Shown piece after piece: positions 54,623-63,830 of a DNA stretch of 64,000 nucleotides. The stretch covers positions 91,863-155,862 of the forward strand of contig NZ_KQ130491.1 of the NCBI RefSeq assembly GCF_001050375.1, in the 5' to 3' direction. The translations under genes and the position numbers were made by a program. The notes under the pieces are model-generated. The model saw nothing but the letters and a program-made list of their open reading frames with translations, was not told where the DNA came from and did no database searches. The stretch is from Catenovulum maritimum. Its GTDB lineage: Bacteria > Pseudomonadota > Gammaproteobacteria > Enterobacterales > Alteromonadaceae. Position 1 is the stretch's first letter. Each line of letters begins with the position of its first letter.

Positions 54623-55744
54623 TTAGCTAAGTTCAGGAATTGAGTGTTGCCAAAAGGCATCTTTATGCTGCGCAAACTTACGCTTAAACTCTTCAACTTG
54701 TTTATAGACATCAGTCTTTTTGTAGTCATGGTTGAGTTTGCGTTTTTTTACTTCGATTAAGCGTTTTTTTGCCGCATAAAATTGATTCATAGCTTGGATT
54801 AGCTGTTCGTAATCGGCTTCGAGTTTATCGAGTAAAGCCGCATGTTGTGGCATTTTTGATAATTTCTGCCTGAAAGTTTCTAGTCGATGATCCGCTTTCG
54901 CTTTTTCTATTCTTTCGTCTGGTGCTGTGCGTAAGTTGTAAGTTAATCCAAACCAGCTTGCAGATTTAATGAACCATTTAGTCGGGTCAAATTGCCACCA
55001 TTTAATCCCATTTCTGTAATCATACTCAAAAGTGTGGTGGAAGTTATGGTAGCCTTCGCCATAAGTTAATAAAGCTAAAAAGCCGTTATCTCGAGCCGTG
55101 TGTTCAGCGCTATAAGTTTGCTTACCCCACATATGCGCAAGCGAGTTGATGAAGAAAGTGAAATGATGGCTTAATACCAATCTAAGCACGCCTGCAGTTA
55201 ATAACATAGCGGCTATATTTCCGTCTAACCAGCCTAACAAACATGGAATACCAAAGTTGGTCACTATTGCCAACCATAAGTAATTTTTATGCTGCCACAT
55301 GACAATTTTGTCTTTTTGTAAATCTTTGACATTGTTGTAATTTTTATATTCAGTGCCTTGTTGTTCTCTAATCATCCAGCCAATGTGAGAATGCCAAAAG
55401 CCTCGCTTAGCTGAATAAGGGTCTTTGTCATTATTATCAACAAACCTGTGATGGTTTCTGTGATCAGAGCACCAATGTAAGATACTGTTTTGCAGAGCAA
55501 ATGCTCCACCTATCGCATAAACGAATTTAATAAAAGGGTGGGCGTTGTAGGTTTTATGCGACCAGAGCCTGTGGTAGCCAGCTGTAATTGACATACCGCA
55601 ATAGCCAAGACATAAGATAGTTGCGATTATATTTGCACTTGAGTAGCCATAGCTGAAGCCATAATAAGGTACTAGCGTTAGTGAAATTAATCCTGTGATT
55701 GAAAAAACCAAAAGGTTTACCCAGACTAGGGGAGCTTTATTCAT
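54623..55744 (-). CDS. Acyl-CoA delta-9 fatty acid desaturase
   Basis: 373 residues. Three histidine boxes that bind the di-iron centre are present: HRLWSH, HRNHHRF and HNFHH (in GEGYHNFHHTFEYDYRNG). Hydrophobic segments near 8-28, 34-52, 153-170 and 178-200 place it in the inner membrane. The C-terminal 90 residues are charged and helical. It introduces double bonds into saturated acyl chains, adjusting membrane fluidity in the cold. An inverted repeat (GTTAGT-N8-ACTAAC, 55765-55784) lies just upstream of its start and may be an operator. Confidence 0.92.
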   Translation of the reverse strand: MNKAPLVWVNLLVFSITGLISLTLVPYYGFSYGYSSANIIATILCLGYCGMSITAGYHRLWSHKTYNAHPFIKFVYAIGGAFALQNSILHWCSDHRNHHRFVDNNDKDPYSAKRGFWHSHIGWMIREQQGTEYKNYNNVKDLQKDKIVMWQHKNYLWLAIVTNFGIPCLLGWLDGNIAAMLLTAGVLRLVLSHHFTFFINSLAHMWGKQTYSAEHTARDNGFLALLTYGEGYHNFHHTFEYDYRNGIKWWQFDPTKWFIKSASWFGLTYNLRTAPDERIEKAKADHRLETFRQKLSKMPQHAALLDKLEADYEQLIQAMNQFYAAKKRLIEVKKRKLNHDYKKTDVYKQVEEFKRKFAQHKDAFWQHSIPELS

Positions 55745-55764
55745 ATTTTTCTCAAATGTTTTGG

Positions 55765-55784
55765 GTTAGTGTTTTAAGACTAAC
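55765..55784 (-). promoter_or_regulatory. Inverted repeat upstream of the desaturase gene
   Basis: GTTAGT (55765-55770) and ACTAAC (55779-55784) flank 8 bases, 20 bases before the ATG. The symmetry suits a TetR-like repressor dimer (FabR/DesT type), but it does not match a known consensus. Confidence 0.3.
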
Positions 55785-56000
55785 TTTTAGCGTAATTAAA
55801 TTTTAGAAGAGGTAAATATTTGTTCAAGTTTGGTTATGACTTGAGACCTCTAAAAAACTTTTCTTTGTAAAATCCAGAGCACTAGATATTTGATTAGTCA
55901 GTTATTTTTTATACTTGTTCAGGTTTAAAAAACGTCTAACTAAGCCATTATATCTAGCAATTATTTACTCCGATTGACATACAGCAAGCTAGCTGTGTTT

Positions 56001-57098
56001 TTATTTTTTCCGTAACCAGACGCCAGTTTCAATATGATGTGTGTATGGAAACTGATCAAAAAAGCAAATATCCGCAATTTCATGAGTTGAGGTAATTGCT
56101 GTTAAGTTTTTAGCTAATGTTTCAGGATTACAGGATATATATAAAATATGCTCAAACTTTTGTACTAGGCTTTCAGTATCTTGGTCTAATCCGGCTCTTG
56201 GTGGATCAACTAAAATGGTTGAAAACTTGTAGTCGTTAAAATCGATCTCTTTTAATGACTTAACTGGTTTACCTTCAAAGTAGGCTGCAGAAAAGTCCTC
56301 AGCGGATGATTGGCCAATAACCGTATTGTTGATGCCATTTTGAGCTAAATTAAAATTAGCGCATTTCACTGAGTTCTTAGATATTTCGGTTGCGAGTACT
56401 TTATTAAATTGGTTCGCCAGTGCGATACTGAAATTACCGTTTCCACAATAAAGTTCCAGTAAATCATGACTTAGGCTTGAACTGATATTATTAGCCCATT
56501 CCAACATTTTCTGATTAATAAAGCCGTTTGGTTGGGTGAATGTATTTTCTATTTGCTTATAGCTATATTCTTCCCCACATACAGTCAGCTTTTCTGTGAC
56601 AAAATCTTGCTCGACTAGGATTTTCTGTTTTCTAGAACGACCGATTATATTGAGAGGCGCAATTTTATTAAGTTCGGTTTTAAGCTGCTCAGCTTCTCGT
56701 TGCCAATTGTCGTCGAGTGGCTTGTGGTAAATCAGGCTAACGAGAGCTTCACCTGATAAAGTCGTTAAAAAATCAACTTGGTAAAGCTTGAAACGTAAAA
56801 TGTCATTCGCGAGAAAGGCTTCTCTAACGGCTTGCATTAATTGATTGATTAATTCAGAACCAGGTAAAAAATGATCGACTCTAAACTTTTCTTTGGTCGC
56901 CGGATCAAACATGATGTAATAGCTGTCTTCGCCTTGATGCCAGACTCTAAACTCAGCGCGTAAACGATAATGTTTCTCTGGTGAAGCGACAACAGAATGC
57001 TCGGGAAGCGCTAACCCTTTAAATAACTCTAAAGTGTCTTTAACTTTTTGATCTAGTAAAGTTTGATATTGACTCGTGTCAATTTGATCAACGCGCAT
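56001..57098 (-). CDS. trmA: tRNA (uracil-5-)-methyltransferase TrmA
   Basis: 365 residues, the usual size. The SAM-binding motif LLELYCGNGNFSIALANQF, DPPRAGLD and the catalytic Cys in ILYISCNPETLAKNL are present, as is the N-terminal RLRAEFRVWHQG. It forms m5U54 in the T-loop of tRNAs. It stands alone, 256 bases upstream of the desaturase on the same strand. Confidence 0.96.
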   Translation of the reverse strand: MRVDQIDTSQYQTLLDQKVKDTLELFKGLALPEHSVVASPEKHYRLRAEFRVWHQGEDSYYIMFDPATKEKFRVDHFLPGSELINQLMQAVREAFLANDILRFKLYQVDFLTTLSGEALVSLIYHKPLDDNWQREAEQLKTELNKIAPLNIIGRSRKQKILVEQDFVTEKLTVCGEEYSYKQIENTFTQPNGFINQKMLEWANNISSSLSHDLLELYCGNGNFSIALANQFNKVLATEISKNSVKCANFNLAQNGINNTVIGQSSAEDFSAAYFEGKPVKSLKEIDFNDYKFSTILVDPPRAGLDQDTESLVQKFEHILYISCNPETLAKNLTAITSTHEIADICFFDQFPYTHHIETGVWLRKK

Positions 57099-57347
57099 TG
57101 AAGCTCCCGCTTAAAAAGCTGCCAATTTTACCTACATAGCGGCGTATTGTCAGTTTATTCTTGTATTTTTATAAATTAGTATCTGTTTGTTGGGCAAATG
57201 AAGCGGTATTCCGGAATATATTTTCTAAATTTAGCGCCGAATCAGCGCTTAAAATTAAGGCTATAATTAAAAATACGATATTGGCTAAATATTATTCAGT
57301 TTGAGCCGATAATAAGATAACTACAATTTTATTAAATGGTGATGATT

Positions 57348-58607
57348 ATGGATGTGACTAATATCAAACCTGTATTAGACAATCGACCTTCGCCTAATTT
57401 AGCGAACACAGCTGAGGTTAAATCTAACCCGGACGCAAACCCTGCTGCTGGCGTAAAAGCTGAACAAGCAGTTGAGACTCACCTTAGTCAGGTGTCGAGG
57501 CATAAATTAGGTATTACAGTATTGCATCAATCTTTGGCTCGCAACATGGATTTATTCCAAACAGACAAGCCATTAGAAGAGCCAAAACAGAAAGAAATAC
57601 CAGATAACAAAAGCTTATTCGACTTTGAAGAAGTCGCAAAAAATGTGCTCAATTTTGTTACAGGTGTTATTTCTGCTGCGTATGACTCTGGCGCAGATCA
57701 AGACGAGCTAAATGACTTACTCGGCCAAGCCAGAAAAGGGGTTAGTGATGGGGTTAAATCCGCATTTGATAGCCTAGGTTTATCGGAAGACAGTGATGAC
57801 GAGCTTGCCAAAGGTATCAATAAAGCGCACGACAAAATTAACTTTGGTTTAGATGAGCTAGGTAAGCAAATTAATGCGGACAACTTTGGCTCAGAGCAAG
57901 CTGTATTTGGCAGCCTAGTCACAGAAAACAGTATTAGTAATAGTCAGTCTGGTGAAATTGCCATTACCACTAAAGACGGTGATAAAGTGAGTATTAGCTT
58001 TTCTGCAATCCAAGCTTATATGGAAAGATTAGAGCAAACTCAATTAGCTGCTGAAAAAACGACGCCGCAAGGGAATCAGTATTTTTTAAGTTCTGAAGAA
58101 AAGCTGACCACTGCGAATTTACGTTCTGCTGAATTGGCGCTTGCCGTTGAGGGGGAACTTGACGAAGCTGAGTTAGTTGCAATTGGTGATTTAATGTTGC
58201 AGATATCAGATGTAGCAGATGAGTTTTTTAATGGCGATGTTCAAGCCGCCTATGAACAAGCTTTAAAAATAGGATTTGATGAAACTGAAATCGGTAACTT
58301 TGCGTTAGAGTTAAACCAGCGCAGTGAAGTGGTGAGTAAAACCACTAGCCAAGTAGCTGCTTATCGTTCAGAAAATACGGCAGAGAAAGAATTACCTAAG
58401 AGTGTGGCAAATCCGATTCAGGAATACGTGAAAAAATTACTGGATATGACTAAACAAGGTGAACAAGTCGCGGATAAAGAAGAGTTAGAGTCGGTGGTAA
58501 ATCAGGTTTTAGGTAACCAGTATCAACTCACAGGTAATGAGCTGATTAGCGCTATGAACCGCTTTAATCATTTTAATGGTCAGGTTTTAAATAACCTTAA
58601 CTCGTGA
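57348..58607 (+). CDS. DUF5610 domain protein
   Basis: About 419 residues. Three in-frame ATGs lie close together (57336, 57342, 57348); GGTG six bases before 57348 favours the last. There is no signal peptide. HLSQVSRHKLGITVLHQSLARNMDLF and FDFEEVAKNVLNFVTGVISAAYDSGADQDELNDLLGQARKGVSDGV match the DUF5610 family of Vibrio/Shewanella-type bacteria. The rest is acidic and helical. The function is unknown. It is divergent from trmA. Confidence 0.75.
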   Translation: MDVTNIKPVLDNRPSPNLANTAEVKSNPDANPAAGVKAEQAVETHLSQVSRHKLGITVLHQSLARNMDLFQTDKPLEEPKQKEIPDNKSLFDFEEVAKNVLNFVTGVISAAYDSGADQDELNDLLGQARKGVSDGVKSAFDSLGLSEDSDDELAKGINKAHDKINFGLDELGKQINADNFGSEQAVFGSLVTENSISNSQSGEIAITTKDGDKVSISFSAIQAYMERLEQTQLAAEKTTPQGNQYFLSSEEKLTTANLRSAELALAVEGELDEAELVAIGDLMLQISDVADEFFNGDVQAAYEQALKIGFDETEIGNFALELNQRSEVVSKTTSQVAAYRSENTAEKELPKSVANPIQEYVKKLLDMTKQGEQVADKEELESVVNQVLGNQYQLTGNELISAMNRFNHFNGQVLNNLNS

Positions 58608-58784
58608 TAATAATTGGATAATGCAGATAATTAGCTAATTTATTATCCTGAATTAAGGTTAAATAAAGATCTTCTGGCTTAGAAACTTTCATTTGGCTGA
58701 ATTCATCCGTGTGGGTTCACCTAAACTGACAGCTTAACAACTCATTTGCTGAGTTTGTTAAGCTGTATTCAATGTGTTATTCCA

Positions 58785-61394
58785 CTAATCTAAGTATCGC
58801 CCAGTCAATGATAAGTCGTTAATTTTCCATTGCTTGTTTCCACCAATCTGATTGGTGATTTTGATGAACTTAGCGACTTGACCTAGAGTCTGGTTTCTAT
58901 CGTTATCGGTTGCTGTTTTATTCTTTATAACCGTTTGCCATTTATTGCCATCTAGAGAAAACTCAATTGTGTAGCTTCTAGAGTAATTGGCTAACTGGCC
59001 TTCGGAATTTAGATTAACTTCGGTAATTGCAGCTTTGGCTGGTAATTCTAGTGTAATCGCCTGACCTGGTTGGCGTTTATTCATTGCTGAAAAATGTGGC
59101 CATTTACCAAGTTGAGAATCGGTTAATTTAGCTATGTTGTTTTTTGGATGAACGTCAAAATTGGTCGTAATTTTCCACTCTTTTTTACGCTCGAGTGGAG
59201 TGTTAAACGCTTGGGTCAGTTCTTCTAAAGTCCAAATCGCCGTTCTATCTGATGATAGCGATTTTATTTTTGCAACTTCATCCGGCGTAATTAAGCTAGC
59301 TTTGTTGCCAAATTCATTTCTGATGTAAGTTAAAACATTAGCAACGTAAGTATCTCCGTTAGAAGCTAAAGATTGCATCATGCCACCTAGATAGGTTTTT
59401 CCTTCGATAGGTCCTTGTAATCCATGTAAAACTAAATTGGTTAGTAGTGTCTTATTACCTACAATTCGTGGGTTATTTACAAAAGATGGCGCTATTAGCA
59501 TTTCGCCCGCTTTCGTGCCTGTACCATCTTTACCATGACAATCAGCACATAAACTCTTAAAGCCTTTTTCACCTTGTATCATAGCCGCAGCAAGTTCTTT
59601 ATTACCTTCGGCTAGCTTTTTACGCTTTTCGTTTAGTGCAACTAAATTAATCATAGACTGTGCAATGGCTTGCATGCCTTTTTTGTTGCCATGATTTCCG
59701 GTTGCAAATTTTAAAATTGGTTTTTGCATTGAGCTGCTAGTCGCATAGGCAGATAAAACCGTTTGTTGAGCTATTTCAACGTTTTTGCTTTTTGCTTGTT
59801 CTAGCCAAAGTTGCTCTATGCCTTTATCTCCTTTTGTGACGAGTTGTTCTGACAGTCGAATGGCAGAGATTCTTACTTTAGTGTTTTCTGCACTGAATAA
59901 TTTCTGAATTATTTCCGTGTCGACTACACCTAAGCCTTCCATAGTCCATAAAGCATGGATTTGACCCATCGGATTAGTATCATCTAGCGCCATTTTTTTC
60001 AGAGCGGGAATGACGTTTTTATCGCCAGAGATAACAATTAATTTTTGTGCTTCTAGTCGCCACCAACGGTTTTTATGACTTAAATGTTTAACCAATTGAG
60101 CGGGTGTTTCTGAGTACATTTTGGGTTGCTTTCCAAGCTTCACGCCCTCTTTAGTCACTCTGTACAAACGCCCGCCGCCAATTACTTTGTCAAAACCGTA
60201 GAGGTCAATCACTTCGCGTAAATACGATCCTTTTTTAGTCCAGTTCCCTTCTTGAATTATGCCTCTATACATGTCGAGGATCATTAATGAACCGTCTGGG
60301 GCATTATCTGACCACACAGGTCGGAAATTCGCATCGGTCGAACGAATAAACTCAGATTTTGCTGTTTGGTACGGGTGGGTTAACACGGTATAGCCGTCTT
60401 TTCTGACACGTTTTGCCCGACGCACTAAGTTTCCAACCGGTTCTGGAATAATATAGTCACCATACATATCGTCGAACAGTTCACCATAGTAAATGGATTG
60501 GCCGCCGTTCCCTGTGAAGTGATTTAATGTATTGTCTTTACGCAGCATTTTTAACCCACCTTGTACATCTGGAGTTGTATCAAGTGGAAAAACTTCTCTA
60601 AAGCCTTTTGCTTGTTCACCGCTTACTTCTATTTGGCTATAAACTGCTGGAAATTGGAAATTATAAGCCGGATTTTGTGCCCCAGCGCCTGAGTAATATT
60701 GAGTTCCTAAATCGTCATGCGCTAAGCCCCATTGGCCGCCTCCGTATGCGATTTCTTGGGCGATTACTTTACCATCGACATATTTGTATCTTTTATCTGT
60801 GTAGGTAACATACATCCAATTATCTAGGTTGTAGATTAAACCGCTAGGTTGATGCTCTAAATTACCGCCTCTTGGGCCACCTTGGTAAATGGTGGTTTTC
60901 TTATCAGCAATACCGTCATCATTCGTATCTTCAATTAAGAGTAAATCAAGCGTGTTAGTTTCTCTGACTAAAATTTTACCGTCTTCTAGTGTGGTTATCA
61001 TTCTAGGTAACAACAAGTTATCGGCAAAGATGGTAAAGCTATCAAATACACCATCGTTATTTTTATCTTCTAAACGTTTAATTCGACTTACTTTATTAAA
61101 TTTACCTGAGCCATCTACATCCTGCATATAGGTGAGCATTTCTGCGACATATAAGCGGCCATTACCATCGTAAGTAAATAAAACCGGTTCTTCTATCATT
61201 GGCTCTGCTGCTGCAAGCTCCATCTTGTAACCATCTTCAAGTTCCATCGTTTTCAGACTGGCTTGCGGTGATAGGGGCTGAATCTTTTTATGTAGTTCAG
61301 GATCGTAAGCATTTGCTTGAAAAGCGAGTGAGCCACTCATTAATAAACATAGAAATTTAAGTTTTGTCTTTACTGTATTTTGCTGCAAATTCAT
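58785..61394 (-). CDS. PVC-type haem-binding CxxCH protein with discoidin-like C terminus
   Basis: 869 residues with a signal peptide ending FQANA. The N-terminal propeller (MELAAAEPMIEEPVLFTYDGNGRLYVAEM, ...GLIYNLDNWMYVTYTD) is the membrane-bound dehydrogenase-like domain described from Planctomycetes and Verrucomicrobia (TIGR02604 type). HEAT-like helical repeats follow (about 410-590). A cytochrome c domain with LCADCHGKDGTGTK comes near 620-700. The last 140 residues (ITLELPAKAAITEVNLNSEGQ, YTIEFSLDGNKWQTVIKN, KFIKITNQ) form an F5/8 type C-like carbohydrate-binding domain. The substrate is unknown; it may oxidise sugars. It stands alone, about 44 kb from the related modules. Confidence 0.88.
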   Translation of the reverse strand: MNLQQNTVKTKLKFLCLLMSGSLAFQANAYDPELHKKIQPLSPQASLKTMELEDGYKMELAAAEPMIEEPVLFTYDGNGRLYVAEMLTYMQDVDGSGKFNKVSRIKRLEDKNNDGVFDSFTIFADNLLLPRMITTLEDGKILVRETNTLDLLLIEDTNDDGIADKKTTIYQGGPRGGNLEHQPSGLIYNLDNWMYVTYTDKRYKYVDGKVIAQEIAYGGGQWGLAHDDLGTQYYSGAGAQNPAYNFQFPAVYSQIEVSGEQAKGFREVFPLDTTPDVQGGLKMLRKDNTLNHFTGNGGQSIYYGELFDDMYGDYIIPEPVGNLVRRAKRVRKDGYTVLTHPYQTAKSEFIRSTDANFRPVWSDNAPDGSLMILDMYRGIIQEGNWTKKGSYLREVIDLYGFDKVIGGGRLYRVTKEGVKLGKQPKMYSETPAQLVKHLSHKNRWWRLEAQKLIVISGDKNVIPALKKMALDDTNPMGQIHALWTMEGLGVVDTEIIQKLFSAENTKVRISAIRLSEQLVTKGDKGIEQLWLEQAKSKNVEIAQQTVLSAYATSSSMQKPILKFATGNHGNKKGMQAIAQSMINLVALNEKRKKLAEGNKELAAAMIQGEKGFKSLCADCHGKDGTGTKAGEMLIAPSFVNNPRIVGNKTLLTNLVLHGLQGPIEGKTYLGGMMQSLASNGDTYVANVLTYIRNEFGNKASLITPDEVAKIKSLSSDRTAIWTLEELTQAFNTPLERKKEWKITTNFDVHPKNNIAKLTDSQLGKWPHFSAMNKRQPGQAITLELPAKAAITEVNLNSEGQLANYSRSYTIEFSLDGNKWQTVIKNKTATDNDRNQTLGQVAKFIKITNQIGGNKQWKINDLSLTGRYLD

Positions 61395-62165
61395 ATCTTA
61401 CTGAGCCTTTTATGAATTGGAGTTCTAAAATGGTTTATAGGTTTAGAACCTGATAGATATTTAACCTAGGTTACAAATTAGGTTATCTCAGAAAAATTTG
61501 TTGTACAATTGTTGCCAGATAGGATCGAGTTAGGCTTGTGACTTTTTCCCGCTTTTTTATTTCTGTTTTGTCTCATTTTTCGTGAACTTAATCTTTTATT
61601 GAGCCTTTTATATGGTGTGATATCAAGTTTTTATTTATTTAGTTGTTTATTATCAATTGGTTATGGTGGTTGTCAGTTGCAGGGCAAAATGACTAAATTT
61701 GGTATAAAAAGTCAGTGTTAAAAAGTGTAAAGCTTTTGAAAGTTTATGATGATGAATAATTTTCAGCCGATTTAGCTATTTTGGTTTATGCTTAATGTAT
61801 CTAACCTTAATTCTGGATAATAACTTGCTTTCTAGGGGCTATTCTTCCCTGCTAATACGGTTTTAAGCGCGTTGAATTCGAAGAGAAAATATTAGCTTAG
61901 AATAAAGCTTTATGTCTTTGTTAATGATTACAATGATTTAGCAAACTTCTTATCTCGAGTTTAGGTTACCTAAGTCATTTGGCGTGGGCTAATAACTTTC
62001 ATTGTTTTTACATTTAGCCAAACTTAGTTTTGTGGTTAGCGAGTTGCGTAAACGCATTCGATGATGAGGCGCTTTAAGCTTGTATATTCAGTGTAAAGCT
62101 ATTTGAAGCGTGCAAAATAAGCCATTACATACTATTCATTTTTTATCTTTATCTAGAGGAAAATT
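61395..62165. other. Intergenic region, 771 bases, divergent promoters
   Basis: AT-rich DNA between two divergent genes. No coding frame was supported. A 12-bp palindrome, TAACCTAGGTTA (61462-61473), lies about 70 bases before the CxxCH-protein start, with further ACCT/AGGT motifs nearby; it is a possible operator. The rest shows nothing clear. Confidence 0.5.
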
Positions 62166-63698
62166 ATGATATTCACCTCTTGGGTAACAGCAGCTGTTAT
62201 TAGTGTAAGTTTTTTGGTTACCGCAGCATCATTAAGGGCGATCGAACCAGGAAATAATAAACGAGCTAGGCGTGTTGCCTTTTTCTGTTTGAGCTATTTA
62301 TTAGCGGTTGCCTGTTTTTATATTAGTAAAAGTGTACCGCAGATAGACATTGAAGCGAGTTCGCAAGGCATTGCTTTTTTAATGGGGTGGTTAACCTCGT
62401 TAGAAATCTTTTCCATCATTCTATTTAAAATTATTTTGCCCAAGCTCGGGCATAATTTACCTTCTATTGTCACTGAACTGTTTTTGGGTGTGTCTGTTGT
62501 TGTATTAATCGGCGTTACTTTAAGTCATTTTGGTGTAGATACCACAAGCATAGCTGCAACTTCAGCGGTCGTGACGGCTATTTTAGCAATTGGACTTCAA
62601 GCGACTTTAGGTAATGTGATTGGCGGCGTTGCCCTGCAATTAGATAGGTCAATTAGAATTGGGGATTGGATTCAACTAGAAAATGGTAAACAGGGTAGGG
62701 TGCAAGAGATTCGCTGGCGTCATACTGTGTTAGAAACCCGAGATTGGGACACTATCATTGTGCCTAATTCATCTTTGCTTGCAGCAAATATTACCATTTT
62801 AGGCAAGCGTGCAGGTGAGCCGCTACAGCATAGAATGTGGGTTTATTTTAGTGTTGATTTTCGTTATTCACCTTCTTATGTGATTGATACAGTTGAAAAA
62901 GCGATTCAAGCACCACCTAGCATTTTAGGTATTTCTGAGAACCCTAAACCTAATTGCGTTTGTATGGATTTCTCTAAAGAACATCACGAAAGCTATGCCT
63001 TGTATGCAGTGAGATACTGGTTAACGAATATACAGGATGATGATCCCACCAACTCTTTAGTACGAAGACGTTTATTTGCTGCATTACAAAGAGCAAAAAT
63101 ACCGCTGGCGATACCTGCTGCGCAAATCTTTGTGGAAAAAGATAATGAGCAAAATCGTGAACGTAAAGCCCATTCAGAGTTAGATAAAAGGGTGGGGGCG
63201 TTAAAACGTATAGAGTTTTTATCTGCCTTGAGTAAAGATGAATTTAAGCATCTTGCAGAGGGCTTACAGCCGGTATTATTTTCTAAAGGTGAAAATATTA
63301 TGGTGCAAAATGATCAAGCGCACTGGCTGTATATAATGACAGAAGGAAAAGTTGGTGTATGGGTTACGGCTGCCAATCAAACTCAAAAAGTAACAGATTT
63401 ATCAGCACCAACTTTCTTTGGTGAGATGGGGTTAATGACAGGGGCTCCAAGAAGCGCCACCATAACAGCTATGACGGATGTTAGGTGCTATCGATTATAT
63501 AAAGATGTTTTCCATAAAATTTTGCATGATCGACCAGCGATGGCAGAAGAGATCTCAGCGATTTTAGCAACCAGAGAAGTTGAAACTCAGAACGTTAAAA
63601 GCTTACTGGATCAGGCTACTCAAAAGAAAAGAATTGATGAAGTCTCAGGACATATGCTGGATAAAATCAGTGACTTTTTTGGTTTAGCGGCTAAATAG
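62166..63698 (+). CDS. MscS-family mechanosensitive channel with cyclic-nucleotide-binding domain
   Basis: 510 residues. Several membrane segments (about 5-27, 37-57, 67-90, 101-121, 127-147) lead into the MscS pore and beta domain (TSAVVTAILAIGLQATLGNVIGGVALQLDRSIRIGDWIQLENGKQGRVQEIRWR). A C-terminal cNMP-binding domain (about 345-465) has the phosphate-binding cassette FFGEMGLMTGAPRSATITA with the key Glu and Arg retained, so ligand binding is plausible. Gating may thus depend on both tension and a cyclic nucleotide. AGAGGA precedes the ATG. It is convergent with gnd. Confidence 0.92.
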   Translation: MIFTSWVTAAVISVSFLVTAASLRAIEPGNNKRARRVAFFCLSYLLAVACFYISKSVPQIDIEASSQGIAFLMGWLTSLEIFSIILFKIILPKLGHNLPSIVTELFLGVSVVVLIGVTLSHFGVDTTSIAATSAVVTAILAIGLQATLGNVIGGVALQLDRSIRIGDWIQLENGKQGRVQEIRWRHTVLETRDWDTIIVPNSSLLAANITILGKRAGEPLQHRMWVYFSVDFRYSPSYVIDTVEKAIQAPPSILGISENPKPNCVCMDFSKEHHESYALYAVRYWLTNIQDDDPTNSLVRRRLFAALQRAKIPLAIPAAQIFVEKDNEQNRERKAHSELDKRVGALKRIEFLSALSKDEFKHLAEGLQPVLFSKGENIMVQNDQAHWLYIMTEGKVGVWVTAANQTQKVTDLSAPTFFGEMGLMTGAPRSATITAMTDVRCYRLYKDVFHKILHDRPAMAEEISAILATREVETQNVKSLLDQATQKKRIDEVSGHMLDKISDFFGLAAK

Positions 63699-63748
63699 AT
63701 TAAGTATAGGGGCGTGAAGGTAGGCGAGGACAAATCGGCAAAGCAAAC

Positions 63749-63780
63749 AAAAAAGCCGAGAAGAATTCTCGGCTTTCAAT
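63749..63780 (-). terminator. Terminator after gnd, shared shape for the channel gene
   Basis: An 11-bp stem (AAAGCCGAGAA, 63752-63762; TTCTCGGCTTT, 63766-63776) with loop GAA is followed by a T-run on the minus strand. On the plus strand it may also end the channel transcript. Confidence 0.85.
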
Positions 63781-63801
63781 TTTAAACTAATACAAGTTAA
63801 C

Positions 63802-63830
63802 GCTTAATTAAAGCTTAATTAAAGCTTAAA
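63802..63830. repeat. Short tandem repeat after gnd
   Basis: GCTTAATTAAA occurs twice in tandem (63802-63812, 63813-63823), followed by a partial third unit (63824-63830) that includes the gnd stop codon. Confidence 0.7.
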
